Shown here piece by piece: positions 1 through 8,515 of a DNA stretch of 64,000 nt. The position numbers and the translations under genes are program-made. The notes below the pieces were generated by a model. That model worked only from the letters and a program-made list of their open reading frames with translations. It made no database searches and was not told where the DNA came from. Location: assembly GCA_963727285.1 (NCBI GenBank), contig CAVSFF010000009.1:62001-126000 (forward strand), written 5' to 3'. The number at the start of each line of letters is the position of its first letter. The first letter of the stretch is position 1. This DNA is from CAITWD01 sp963727285. GTDB taxonomy: Bacteria; Actinomycetota; Thermoleophilia; Miltoncostaeales; Miltoncostaeaceae.

Positions 1-605
1 GGATTGCGCGACCGCAGTCCGGTCGACAGCAGCTGCTCCAGCAGGCTTGCCTCGCGCTCGGCCGCAGTCCGGAACATCCGCAGATGGCGGGGTTCCACGC
101 CGTATTGCGCCAGCTCGGCCGCGGACTGGACGACCTCGACGGAGACTTCATCGAACCCGTCGGAGGCGTCGATCAGCCCATAGTCACCGAGATCCCGCAC
201 CAGCGCCGGTGACGCACCCGTCCGCTCAAGGAGCTCATCGAGCGTATAGCGGCGACTGGGGGCCGGCTCGGACAGCTGCGCGCGCTTGATCTGCTTGGCC
301 TGGGCGGTGGCGCTGAAGCTGGCGGAGGCGCTCGACTCGAGCTCCTGGCGGATCACCCGAAGCGGCAGGAACTCGTCCCGCTGCAGCCGCAGAACGGTGC
401 GCAGCCGCTCGAGGTCCTCCTGGGTAAACAGGCGGTACCCGCCCGGCGTGCGCTTCGGCGCGACGAGCTTCTGATCCTCGAGATAGCGGATCTTCGAGAT
501 GGAGATCGTCGGAAAGTCCGCCTTCAACGCGTCGCAGACCGCGCCGATGGACAGCGTTGCCTCGCCCGGGACATGCTCGGTCATCCGCTCGGACGTGGTG
601 GTCAT
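1..605 (-). CDS. ftsR: FtsR-like MerR-family DNA-binding regulator (3' end outside window)
   Basis: Predicted transcription factor of the actinobacterial FtsR type, which in Corynebacterium and Mycobacterium controls ftsZ and division. The N-terminal part (about residues 18-75) reads as a MerR helix-turn-helix with the typical IRYLEDQKL and TPGGYRLF segments. It is followed by a long helical region and a second winged-helix-like part (about 120-200). The ATG overlaps the stop of the FHA gene by ATGA, so the two are coupled. The C-terminus is cut by the window edge. The MerR assignment is firm; the FtsR name rests on the adjoining FHA gene and overall similarity. Confidence 0.8.
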   Translation of the reverse strand, partial: MTTTSERMTEHVPGEATLSIGAVCDALKADFPTISISKIRYLEDQKLVAPKRTPGGYRLFTQEDLERLRTVLRLQRDEFLPLRVIRQELESSASASFSATAQAKQIKRAQLSEPAPSRRYTLDELLERTGASPALVRDLGDYGLIDASDGFDEVSVEVVQSAAELAQYGVEPRHLRMFRTAAEREASLLEQLLSTGLRSRN

Positions 606-1057
606 GGGTTGAGCAGCACCAGTCGAAACTTGCCGACCTGAACCTCGTCCCCGTTTTGCAGCCGCTCCTCGTCGTGAATCCGCCGACGGTTGACATACGT
701 CCCGTTCAGGCTCCCCAAGTCGCGCAGCACGAGTCCTTCGACCCGGTGCTCGAGTTGGGAGTGGTGCCGGCTCACGGTGATGTCGTCGAGAAAGATGTCT
801 GCGTCCGGCGAGCGCCCGATCGTGACGATCCCCGTCCGCGGAATCGGAAAGACCACGCCCGTGGGTCCCCCGGCACGAACTGCCAGCACCGGACCCTCGA
901 GGTTGTCGGCGTCGGCGATCCCGAACGTCGGGCCGTCAACGACGCTAAAGGGCCCCGTGCTCTCGAGGGTCACGCCGTCAGGGTGCAGCGGCGCGCCGCA
1001 GTTGCTGCAGAAGCGGTGCGAGGCGCTCTGCGGCTGATCGCATTCGGGGCAGCGCAC
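602..1057 (-). CDS. Zinc-ribbon FHA-domain protein
   Basis: A 151-residue phosphothreonine-binding protein. A short zinc ribbon (CPEC at residues 3-6, CSNCG near 17-21) precedes a spacer and a C-terminal FHA domain (about 70-151) with GRSPDADI, SRHHSQLE and SLNGTYVNRRRI, the loops that contact phosphothreonine. The place next to ftsR is that of GarA/OdhI in other actinobacteria, but the ETTS phospho-acceptor motif of GarA is not seen, so a GarA function is uncertain. Start is GTG with GGAG 8 nt upstream. It lies 5 nt after the rsiG-like gene and overlaps ftsR by 4 nt. Confidence 0.85.
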   Translation of the reverse strand: MRCPECDQPQSASHRFCSNCGAPLHPDGVTLESTGPFSVVDGPTFGIADADNLEGPVLAVRAGGPTGVVFPIPRTGIVTIGRSPDADIFLDDITVSRHHSQLEHRVEGLVLRDLGSLNGTYVNRRRIHDEERLQNGDEVQVGKFRLVLLNP

Positions 1058-1062
1058 GGGTG

Positions 1063-1338
1063 TTACTCCGTTCCGCCGGGATCCTCTTGCAGCCGATCCA
1101 CATCCGGGATACGGCCCGCGAGAATCCGTGCGAGTGCGTCCACGTCGACGACGGACAACTCACCCTCGTCCTTGGTGGTCAGCCGACGAACGAGCTCTTG
1201 GCGGAGCATGTCGATCCGACCGTGCAGCACACGGCGCTGCATCGAGACCTCACGCTCAGCTTGAGTCAGATCCTTGATGAGCTCCTTGAGCTCGGCATCG
1301 GGGAGTGACGCAAGGTCGGGCAGTGGTTCGAGCTCCAT
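1063..1338 (-). CDS. RsiG-like c-di-GMP-binding anti-sigma factor, single-motif form
   Basis: A 91-residue helical protein. Residues 28-43 carry E28, S32, R35, H39 and D43, which fit the c-di-GMP-binding signature E(X)3S(X)2R(X)3Q(X)3D of the WhiG anti-sigma RsiG, with His in place of Gln. Only one copy of the motif is present, whereas Streptomyces RsiG has two; single-motif homodimeric forms are known from Rubrobacter. Start chosen at ATG 1338 because AGGAG lies 8 nt upstream; a start at 1374 has no such site. It is the first gene of an operon with the FHA and ftsR genes. The family call is from motif recognition, not from a search. Confidence 0.7.
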   Translation of the reverse strand: MELEPLPDLASLPDAELKELIKDLTQAEREVSMQRRVLHGRIDMLRQELVRRLTTKDEGELSVVDVDALARILAGRIPDVDRLQEDPGGTE

Positions 1339-1369
1339 CTGAGTGGCTCCTTCGCGGTGGCAGATCGAC

Positions 1370-1399
1370 AGCATAGCGCCACAACGGGCGAACCCTCAA
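1370..1399 (-). promoter_or_regulatory. Sigma-70-type promoter of the rsiG-FHA-ftsR operon
   Basis: TTGAGG (1394-1399) and TATGCT (1370-1375) are separated by 18 nt, reading on the minus strand. The element overlaps the end of pgsA and would start transcription about 25 nt before the rsiG-like start codon. Confidence 0.55.
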
Positions 1400-1965
1400 G
1401 TTTGGGTTGAGATACCTCTCCCCCGCAGTGCGGCGACCGCCGTCCAGACGTAGTGGATGAAGCTGGCCACCGACAGCACGACCGCGATCCAGAACACGAC
1501 ATCGATCCAGGCCGCCGTGCTCAAGAGGGCCAAACCGACGGCGGTCATGGCCAGAAACGACGAGATTTTGCCGAACCGGTCGACCCGCAGATCGATGCCG
1601 GAATTGCGCATCACGACGACGCCGATGATCAGCGCTGCGTCCCGTACGAGGATGATGAGCGGACCCACCGGACCGAAGCGCCCGATCGCGATCAGGCCGA
1701 TCAGCCCGACCGCGACCAACATGCGGTCCGCGAACGGGTCGGCGATCCGCCCGAAGTCCGACTCGGCGTGCAGTGCCCGGGCCAACTTCCCGTCGATGAA
1801 GTCCGTCACGGCGACGGCGGCAAAGGTCCACGCGGCCATCGCGCTGGTGGGGCCCCCATCGACGGCCAGCATCCAGACGATGACGGGCAGCGCGAGCAGC
1901 CGCGCGACCGTGAGCGCGTTCGGTACCCAGTGCAGCCGGCGGGCCGTGTGTGGACTGACGCGCAT
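1396..1965 (-). CDS. pgsA: CDP-alcohol phosphatidyltransferase (phosphatidylglycerophosphate synthase type)
   Basis: A 189-residue membrane enzyme that transfers a phosphatidyl group from CDP-diacylglycerol to an alcohol, probably glycerol-3-phosphate, in phospholipid synthesis. The full family signature D-x2-D-G-x2-A-R-x8-G-x3-D-x3-D is present, with D55, D58, D76 and D80, followed by several membrane helices. The start lies 12 nt after the 3' end of tRNA-Pro and has no clear Shine-Dalgarno sequence, so it may be read from the tRNA transcript. Cardiolipin synthase of the same superfamily is an alternative substrate assignment. Confidence 0.85.
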   Translation of the reverse strand: MRVSPHTARRLHWVPNALTVARLLALPVIVWMLAVDGGPTSAMAAWTFAAVAVTDFIDGKLARALHAESDFGRIADPFADRMLVAVGLIGLIAIGRFGPVGPLIILVRDAALIIGVVVMRNSGIDLRVDRFGKISSFLAMTAVGLALLSTAAWIDVVFWIAVVLSVASFIHYVWTAVAALRGRGISTQT

Positions 1966-1974
1966 GAGAAAACG

Positions 1975-2051
<77 letters not shown>

Positions 2052-2131
2052 TGACACGGGGCAAGGCTACCACAGCGGGTTGCCCCTCCCCCATGCGCCA
2101 GCCCCGTCCCAACGGCGCGCCGGCACTGCGC

Positions 2132-3883
2132 TCAGCGCTGGTGCGACCAGAGGCTGAGAATCGCCGCGGCAGCACCGTGGAGGGGCACATCGTGGCGTTC
2201 ACGGCCGCGGCGGATTTGCACCTCGAGCGGCCCGTCCGGCAGCGTGCGCTTGCCGATCGTGACGCGGATCGGGCACCCCAGCAGCTCGGCCTCGACGAAC
2301 TTCTCGCCCGGCTTGGTGGCCTCACGGTCGTCGAGCAGGACCTCGAGCCCCAGGTCGCTCAGTTGGACGAACAACGAGTCGGCATAGTCCGCTTGCGGAC
2401 TCGCCGCGTCGCCGACGAGCACGATGTGGACGTCGAAGGGTGCGAGCGCCTTCGGCCAGACGATGCCGGCGTCGTCATGCGACTGCTCGATCGCCGCGGC
2501 CAGCACGCGGGCGGGGCCAATCCCGTAGGAGCCCATGACGATCGGGCGCTCCTGGCTGTCCGCGTTGAGATAGGTCGCCCCGAGCGGCACCGAGTACTTG
2601 GTCCCGAGCTTGAAGATGTTGCCGATCTCGATCACCGGTTCCATCACGAGCGGCTCACCCGAGACCGGGCACCCCTCTCCGGCAAGCACGGTGCGAATGT
2701 CGGCCTGCTCCGCGACGAAGTCGCGCCCGAGCACGACCCCGCGCAGGTGCTCGCCGTCGCGGTTGGCACCCGTGATGTAGTGCCCGGTGGCAATCGTCGG
2801 ATCGGCGACGATGCGTACGCCCTCGACCCCGACCGGGCCGATCGATCCCGGCCCGGCGCCGAACCACTCCCGGATCTCGTCCGGCTGCGCGGGCCGGTGG
2901 CGACCGACGACATGGCTGAGCTTCTTCTCGTGCAGCGCGTGCTCCCCGCGCACCAGCGCAAGGACCGGGCCCGTATCCGTGACAACCACAACGCTCTTGC
3001 ACATGCGCGCCGCCGGAAGCCCTGTCGCGGCCGACAGCTCCTCGATCGTTCCGATCCCCGGGGTTGGGAACGGCTCAAAGGCGTCCGGGGTCTCGCCGAA
3101 GTCGGGGTCGATCGCGACCGACACGGCAAGCTCGACGTTGGCCGCGTATGCGCCCGACGGAGCCCGGGCGATGGTGTCCTCGCCGGCCGTACTCGGCGCC
3201 ATGAATTCGTGCGCGCCCATCCCGCCCATCATCCCGACGTCAGATTCGACCATGTACCAGTCGAGCCCGGCGCGGTCGAAGATGCGGGCGTAGGCCTCGG
3301 CATGCGCTTCGTACGACTTCGCCAGACCCGTCTCGTCGGCATCGAGGGAGTACGAGTCCTTCATCGTGAACTCGCGCACCCGCAGGATGCCGCTCTTTGG
3401 GCGGGGCTCGTCACGGAGCTTGGTCTGGAACTGGTACCAGCTCTGCGGAAGGTCGCGGTACGAACGGATCTCCCGCGCCGCGTGCCAGGTGATGATCTCC
3501 TCGTGGGTCATGGCGAGCACCATCGCCCGCCCACCGCGATCCTCGAGGCGGAACTGCTCGTCGAGTCCGTACCGTCCCGTCGCCTCCCAGATCTCCGCCG
3601 GGTGCATCACCGGCAATTGGAACTCCTGCGCCCCGATCCGGTCCATCTCCTCGCGGATGACAGCGGTGATCCGCTCCAACGACCGCAGACCGAACGGCAG
3701 GAAGCTGTACAGCCCGGATGCCAACTGGCGCACGAGTCCTGCCCGCACCATCAGCTTGTGGCTGATCGCCTCGGCGTCCGCAGGGGCGTCGCGCAGCGTC
3801 GGCCAGAAGCGTCCGGACAGCCGCAATGAGCCTCCGTGTGGCGCGGCGGGCATCCGCCAGGTATGCGAGGTGTCGTCGCTCAT
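2132..3883 (-). CDS. proS: Prolyl-tRNA synthetase, bacterial type with editing domain
   Basis: Charges tRNA-Pro with proline in the cytoplasm. The 583 residues show the class II core with motif 2 (RPKSGILRVREFTMKDSYSL), an inserted YbaK-like editing domain (about residues 230-410, containing ARMCKSVVVVT), motif 3 (GSYGIGPARVLAAAIEQ) and a C-terminal anticodon-binding domain. This is the long prokaryote-type ProRS that can hydrolyse Ala-tRNA-Pro. The ATG lies 8 nt after a TAGGGT box and has no Shine-Dalgarno sequence, so a near-leaderless mRNA is likely. The cognate tRNA-Pro gene follows. Confidence 0.97.
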   Translation of the reverse strand: MSDDTSHTWRMPAAPHGGSLRLSGRFWPTLRDAPADAEAISHKLMVRAGLVRQLASGLYSFLPFGLRSLERITAVIREEMDRIGAQEFQLPVMHPAEIWEATGRYGLDEQFRLEDRGGRAMVLAMTHEEIITWHAAREIRSYRDLPQSWYQFQTKLRDEPRPKSGILRVREFTMKDSYSLDADETGLAKSYEAHAEAYARIFDRAGLDWYMVESDVGMMGGMGAHEFMAPSTAGEDTIARAPSGAYAANVELAVSVAIDPDFGETPDAFEPFPTPGIGTIEELSAATGLPAARMCKSVVVVTDTGPVLALVRGEHALHEKKLSHVVGRHRPAQPDEIREWFGAGPGSIGPVGVEGVRIVADPTIATGHYITGANRDGEHLRGVVLGRDFVAEQADIRTVLAGEGCPVSGEPLVMEPVIEIGNIFKLGTKYSVPLGATYLNADSQERPIVMGSYGIGPARVLAAAIEQSHDDAGIVWPKALAPFDVHIVLVGDAASPQADYADSLFVQLSDLGLEVLLDDREATKPGEKFVEAELLGCPIRVTIGKRTLPDGPLEVQIRRGRERHDVPLHGAAAAILSLWSHQR

Positions 3884-3891
3884 GACGAGGC

Positions 3892-3897
3892 ACCCTA
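3892..3897 (-). promoter_or_regulatory. -10 box (TAGGGT) for near-leaderless proS
   Basis: TAGGGT ends 8 nt before the proS ATG, in the 39-nt gap after ispG. The distance fits a transcript that begins at or just before the start codon. No convincing -35 element was seen. Confidence 0.4.
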
Positions 3898-3922
3898 TCG
3901 TGCCGGGGCGGTGTCGTCCCCG

Positions 3923-5167
3923 CTACGCCGCGGGCGTGGTGACAGCGGCCCGCGGATAGTGCGACTCGACGTACTCCTCGACCATCGCGATGAACTCGTC
4001 GGCCAGATGGTCGCCCTCGAGCGTCGCCACCTTCTCGCCGTCGACGTACACCGGGGCCCGCGGTGCTTCGCCGGTTCCCGGCAGGCTGATGCCGATGTCC
4101 GCCGCGCGGCTCTCGCCGGGTCCGTTGACGATGCACCCCATGACGGCGACCGTGAGCTCGGCAACGCCCGGGCGTTCGGATTTCCACGACTCCATACGGG
4201 CGGCCAGGTGGACCTCGATCCGCTGGGCCAATTCCTGGAACACGGTGCTCGTCGTGCGTCCACACCCCGGACAGGCCGTCACCTGCGGCCGGAACTGCCG
4301 AAGTCCGAGCGCCTGCAGCAGTTCGCAACAGACGCGGACCTCGAGCGAGCGATCCGCTCCGGGCTCCGGGGTCAGGCTGGCCCGGATCGTGTCACCGATC
4401 CCCTGCTGGAGCAGGATCGACAGCGCAGCCGAGCTGGCGACGATCCCTTTACTGGACATGCCGGCCTCGGTCAGCCCCAGGTGCAGTGGGTAGTCACAGC
4501 GCCCGGCGAGCTCCTGGTAGACGGCGACCATCTCCTGGAGCCGGCTCGCCTTGCACGACAGCACGATCTTGTCGTGAGCAAGGCCCAATTCCTCGGCCGC
4601 CTCGGCCGAAGAGATGGCGCTGGCGATCATCGCCTCCCGGACGACGATGTCCGCCGCCTGGGGATCGGGACGACGGGCGTTGAGGTCCATCAGCTCGTCG
4701 AGCAACTCCGGGTCGAGCGATCCGAAGTTGACACCGATCCGCACGGGGCGGTCGAAGTCGATCGCGACCGCGATGATCTCCGCGAAGTGCGCGTCGTGGC
4801 GCGCGCCACGACCGACGTTGCCGGGATTGATCCGGTACTTGGCGAGCGCGTCCGCGCAATCCGGGAACTCCCGCAGGAGGGTGTGGCCGTTGTAGTGGAA
4901 GTCGCCGACCAACGGCACGTCGATCCCGTGGACCTCCTCCAGCCGGGATCGGATCTCGGAGACGCGTGCGGCGCTCGCGCGATTGTTGACCGTGATGCGC
5001 ACGATCTCGGATCCCGCGCGGGCCAACTCGGCAACCTGGGCTGCGGTCCCGACCGCGTCGGCGGTATCGGTGTTGGTCATCGACTGGACGACCACCGGTG
5101 CGCCGCCGCCGACGGTGACCGACCCCACCCGGCACGCCACGCTCACCCGTCGCTTGGACTCATTCAT
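3923..5167 (-). CDS. ispG: (E)-4-hydroxy-3-methylbut-2-enyl-diphosphate synthase
   Basis: An iron-sulfur enzyme of the MEP isoprenoid pathway that converts MEcPP to HMBPP. The 414-residue protein has the N-terminal TIM-barrel part (VQSMTNTDTAD near 28) and the [4Fe-4S] ligands C299, C302 and C345 in CPGCGR and VMGCIVNGPGE, with the conserved glutamate E352. This is the usual bacterial length. It follows rseP by 12 nt, and dxr lies upstream of rseP, so two MEP genes flank the protease as in many bacteria. Confidence 0.97.
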   Translation of the reverse strand: MNESKRRVSVACRVGSVTVGGGAPVVVQSMTNTDTADAVGTAAQVAELARAGSEIVRITVNNRASAARVSEIRSRLEEVHGIDVPLVGDFHYNGHTLLREFPDCADALAKYRINPGNVGRGARHDAHFAEIIAVAIDFDRPVRIGVNFGSLDPELLDELMDLNARRPDPQAADIVVREAMIASAISSAEAAEELGLAHDKIVLSCKASRLQEMVAVYQELAGRCDYPLHLGLTEAGMSSKGIVASSAALSILLQQGIGDTIRASLTPEPGADRSLEVRVCCELLQALGLRQFRPQVTACPGCGRTTSTVFQELAQRIEVHLAARMESWKSERPGVAELTVAVMGCIVNGPGESRAADIGISLPGTGEAPRAPVYVDGEKVATLEGDHLADEFIAMVEEYVESHYPRAAVTTPAA

Positions 5168-5179
5168 CGCCAGACAACA

Positions 5180-6262
5180 TTACTTGCCGAGCACGGTGCC
5201 GTTGGCGATGTTGATGACGTCCTTCTGTGCGACTACGACGAACAAGATCAGCATCAACGCGATGCCGACCACGGCGGCGCGTTCGTATGCGGCCGACGAC
5301 AGCGCCCTCCCCCGGATCCTCTCGATCACGGCAAACAGGATGTGTCCACCGTCGAGGGGCGGGATCGGGATCAGATTGAAGATCGCCAAGGCGAGGCTCA
5401 GCACGCCGATAAACGCCAGGACCGTCGCCGCACCGCGGGAGGCAACGTCCGTGTACACGGCGCCGACCCCGATCACGCTCTGGACCTGGGTCGGGGTCTG
5501 GAACATGCGCACGCCCGTCTCCCGGACGACGTACCAGGTGTAGTCGGTGCCCTTCCAGATGCCGGCGACGGGGCCGGCAGTGGCCGTTGCGTATCCGAAG
5601 CCGACGCCGAGATGGCCGATGCAGCCGGTCTGCGTCGCCGGGTCGCAGGCGGCCCCTGCCGGGGTCACCGACTTGAGGTGCACCGTGCGGGTGACGTCGG
5701 TGCCGTCATGGGCGTAGGTCACCTGGACCGTCTCGCCGGGGTGAGCGGTCAGAATCTTGCGGAACACGGCCGGATCCGTGGCCCGCTGACCGTTGATCGC
5801 GACCACGGTGTCCCCGGGTCGCATCCCCGCACTCGCCGCCGGCGATTGCACCTCGACCTGGGCCAGCCTCGGAACCGGAGCGCCGCCGTTGGGGATGCCG
5901 ATCCAGTACATCGCGGTAAAGGCGACGATCGCGACGAGGACGTTCACGAGCGGCCCCGCGGCGATCGTGGCAATCTTGCGCCACATCGTGGCCGAGTAGT
6001 AGGCCCGGGGAACGAGTTCCTCGGGGATCTCCTCGTCGCGGGACATCCCGCTGATCTTCACGTAGCCGCCGATCGGCAGCCACCCGACTGCGTACTGGGT
6101 CTCTCCCCGGGTCACGCTCGCGATCGGCCGACCCATGAACACCGAGAACCGCTCGACCCGCATGCCGCACCACTTGGCGACGACCATGTGGCCCGCCTCG
6201 TGCACGAGCACCAGGAAGATCAGGATGCCGACGAACTCGAGCAGGTAGCCCCAGGTGCTCAT
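5180..6262 (-). CDS. rseP: Site-2 intramembrane metalloprotease RseP/RasP
   Basis: A membrane zinc protease that cuts transmembrane segments, for example of anti-sigma factors. The 360 residues contain HEAGH (H21-H25) in the first membrane helix, a single PDZ domain (about 120-210, with AGMRPGDTVVAINGQ) and the C-terminal NLIPIPPLDGGH motif that supplies the third zinc ligand, plus further membrane helices. The start overlaps the dxr stop by ATGA. The place between dxr and ispG is the standard one. Confidence 0.95.
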   Translation of the reverse strand: MSTWGYLLEFVGILIFLVLVHEAGHMVVAKWCGMRVERFSVFMGRPIASVTRGETQYAVGWLPIGGYVKISGMSRDEEIPEELVPRAYYSATMWRKIATIAAGPLVNVLVAIVAFTAMYWIGIPNGGAPVPRLAQVEVQSPAASAGMRPGDTVVAINGQRATDPAVFRKILTAHPGETVQVTYAHDGTDVTRTVHLKSVTPAGAACDPATQTGCIGHLGVGFGYATATAGPVAGIWKGTDYTWYVVRETGVRMFQTPTQVQSVIGVGAVYTDVASRGAATVLAFIGVLSLALAIFNLIPIPPLDGGHILFAVIERIRGRALSSAAYERAAVVGIALMLILFVVVAQKDVINIANGTVLGK

Positions 6263-7368
6263 GCCCCCACCCCCGCGAGCGATCCCGCGACCTCGGCCCG
6301 AGCCTGTCGGTCCGCGTCCAGAACGGCTTCGAGATCGTCACCGCGACCGCCGGGCACCCGCTCGAGGGCGGTCTCCACGAGGGTGGCGATGTCGAGGAAG
6401 CCGATGCGACCCTCCAGGAATGCCGCGACGGCGACCTCGTTGGCGGCATTCAGCGCGGCGGGCGCAGTGCCGCCGGCACGCCCGGCATCCCAGGCGAGTC
6501 CGAGGCACCGGAACGTCTCGAGATCCGGCTCCATGAATTCGAGAGTACGACCTGCAAGCGGCATTTCCCCCCGCGACGGCGGCGCGTCGGGCCAGCGCAG
6601 CGCGAAGCCGATCGGTACCCGCATGTCCGGCGGGCCGAGGTGCGCCATCACCGAGCCGTCATCGAGGCGGATCATGGCGTGCACGACCGACTGCGGATGG
6701 ACGACGACCTCGATGCGGTCGTACCCGACATCGAACAGGTGGTGCGCCTCGATGACCTCGAGCCCCTTGTTCATGAGCGTGGCCGAGTCGATCGTGATCT
6801 TGGCGCCCATCGTCCAGGTGGGGTGCGCAAGGGCATCGGCGGCGACCACATCCGCGAGCTCGGCGGAAGTCCGCCCGCGGAACGGTCCGCCCGAGGCAGT
6901 CAGGACGACCGCCCGCAATCGCTCGGGCGGCACGTCGGCGAGCAGCTGGTAGGCGGCAGAATGCTCGGAGTCCACCGGGATCAGACCCGCACCCGACCGC
7001 GCCCGGACGGCAGCCACGATCTCTCCGCCCGCGACCAGCGTCTCCTTGTTGGCGAGCGCGACCGGGAGCCCGCGCTCCAAGGCGGCGAGCGTCGGTCGAA
7101 GCCCGGCGGCGCCCACCAGCGCGTTGAGGACGACGTCCGGCTGGGTGGCGTCGATGAGCTCACCGAGATCGGCACTCGCGGCGAGAGTCCCGCCGCCGCC
7201 CGCGCAGACGGTGTGCGACACGCCATGGGTCGCGGCCTGGTCGCGCATCTGCGCGAGTCGCGTCCCGCAGGCCAGCCCGCAGACCACCAGATCAGGACAT
7301 GCGTCGATGACCTCGAGGGCCTGGACACCGATCGAGCCGGTGGATCCTAAGACGAGAATGCGCCGCAC
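6259..7368 (-). CDS. dxr: 1-deoxy-D-xylulose-5-phosphate reductoisomerase
   Basis: Makes MEP from DXP with NADPH, the committed step of the isoprenoid pathway. The NADPH-binding loop GSTGSIG is at the extreme N-terminus and the substrate and metal region includes PVDSEHSA. Start set at GTG 7368 (about 369 residues), because the open frame farther upstream encodes no family sequence and would enter the M42 gene. The gap to the M42 gene is 62 nt. The stop overlaps the rseP start by 4 nt. Confidence 0.93.
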   Translation of the reverse strand: MRRILVLGSTGSIGVQALEVIDACPDLVVCGLACGTRLAQMRDQAATHGVSHTVCAGGGGTLAASADLGELIDATQPDVVLNALVGAAGLRPTLAALERGLPVALANKETLVAGGEIVAAVRARSGAGLIPVDSEHSAAYQLLADVPPERLRAVVLTASGGPFRGRTSAELADVVAADALAHPTWTMGAKITIDSATLMNKGLEVIEAHHLFDVGYDRIEVVVHPQSVVHAMIRLDDGSVMAHLGPPDMRVPIGFALRWPDAPPSRGEMPLAGRTLEFMEPDLETFRCLGLAWDAGRAGGTAPAALNAANEVAVAAFLEGRIGFLDIATLVETALERVPGGRGDDLEAVLDADRQARAEVAGSLAGVGA

Positions 7369-7430
7369 GGGGTCCCAGTCTAGCGGGGGTTTCGCCGACT
7401 CCGACTCCCGTCGGTCCCCCGGGGACCCGT

Positions 7431-8456
7431 TCAGTCGACGAGCGCTTGGGCCGTCTCGCAGAAGGCGGCCACGAGCGCGACCGACGCATCCAGGTCGTCC
7501 GGGTGCAGCGTCTCGACCGATTGGTGGACGTACCGCGTCGGGATCGACACGCACCCGGCGATCGCACCGTCACCCGACAGCTGCAGTTCCCGCGTGTCGG
7601 TGCCCCCACGCGGCATGATCTCCAGCTGATGGCGGATGCCGCGGGCTTCGGCAACTTCGAGCAGATGCTCGACGACGACGGCCGGGACGATGACGCTAGT
7701 GTCGTAGACCTTGATCGCCGCCCCGCCCCCGACGATCGACACCTGCTGATGGGCGGGCGTACCCGGGCCGTCGTTGGCGAGGGTGATGTCCATGGCGAGG
7801 GCGACATCCGGACGGATGCGGGCCGCCGCAACGCGCGCGCCGCGCAGGCCCACCTCCTCTTGAACGGCCGCGACGGCGAAGATCTCGCAGTCGTGATCGC
7901 CAAGGGCGCGCATCGCCTCGATCATCACGTACAGCCCGGCCCGGTTGTCGAGGCTCTTGCTGGTGACCAGCTCACCCAGACGCGAGAGCTCACGCTCACG
8001 GGTGACCACGTCTCCCGGCCGGACGAGCTCGCGGACGCGTTCGACCGGCAGACCGATATCGACATAGAAGTCCTCGAGCTTGGGCGCGCGCTTGCGGTCC
8101 TCGTCGCTCATCAGGTGCACGGCCGTCGTGCCCATCACACCGAGCAGGTCCTCGCGACCGTGGACGATCACGCGCTGGGCCGTCAGCGTCTTCGCGTCGA
8201 ATCCCCCGAGCGGCAGCACGCGCAGGAATCCGGATTCCTCGACGTGCTGCACCATGAAGGAGATCTCGTCCATGTGGGCGCACAGCATCAGACGAGGTCC
8301 GGACCCCGCCTTGCGGGCGACGAAGTTTCCGAGCGGATCCGTCCAGGTCTCGTCCGCAAGAGGGGCGAGTTCGCGCGCAACGACGCGCCGGATCTCCTCC
8401 TCGTGCCCCGGGGCGCCCGGGGTCCGGCACAGCTCTGCAAGCAGATCGAAGTTCAC
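7431..8456 (-). CDS. M42-family glutamyl/aminopeptidase
   Basis: A dinuclear zinc or cobalt aminopeptidase of the PepA/TET type (peptidase family M42). Expected metal and catalytic residues are visible: AHMDEISF, SLDNRAGL, VQEEVGLRGAR, AMDIT and the C-terminal YVHQSVETLH. Start set at GTG 8456 because TAGCGT ends exactly 7 nt upstream and the protein then begins with VNFDLLAELC, as in relatives; GTG 8465 is the alternative. It is divergent from marR and shares its control region. The peptide substrates are unknown. Confidence 0.9.
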   Translation of the reverse strand: MNFDLLAELCRTPGAPGHEEEIRRVVARELAPLADETWTDPLGNFVARKAGSGPRLMLCAHMDEISFMVQHVEESGFLRVLPLGGFDAKTLTAQRVIVHGREDLLGVMGTTAVHLMSDEDRKRAPKLEDFYVDIGLPVERVRELVRPGDVVTRERELSRLGELVTSKSLDNRAGLYVMIEAMRALGDHDCEIFAVAAVQEEVGLRGARVAAARIRPDVALAMDITLANDGPGTPAHQQVSIVGGGAAIKVYDTSVIVPAVVVEHLLEVAEARGIRHQLEIMPRGGTDTRELQLSGDGAIAGCVSIPTRYVHQSVETLHPDDLDASVALVAAFCETAQALVD

Positions 8457-8463
8457 GCGATAC

Positions 8464-8510
8464 ACGCTACAGGGCGCGGGATGTCGGAGATCATTTGTAT
8501 GCTTATGATC
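8464..8510. promoter_or_regulatory. Divergent M42/marR promoter region with palindromic operator candidate
   Basis: A -10 box for M42 (TAGCGT, 8464-8469, minus) and one for marR (TATGAT, 8504-8509, plus) flank the perfect inverted repeat GATCAT-N10-ATGATC (8489-8510). The repeat covers the marR -10 box and the position expected for the M42 -35 box. MarR proteins usually bind palindromes of this size in their own promoters, so autoregulation is likely. No binding evidence is available from sequence alone. Confidence 0.5.
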
Positions 8511-8515
8511 ATGTG

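Noticed and set aside
3836..6952. A plus-strand open frame of more than 1,000 codons opposite ispG, rseP and dxr
   Set aside because: High GC removes stop codons from antisense frames. The product has low complexity (Arg, Gly, Pro, His) and no domain.
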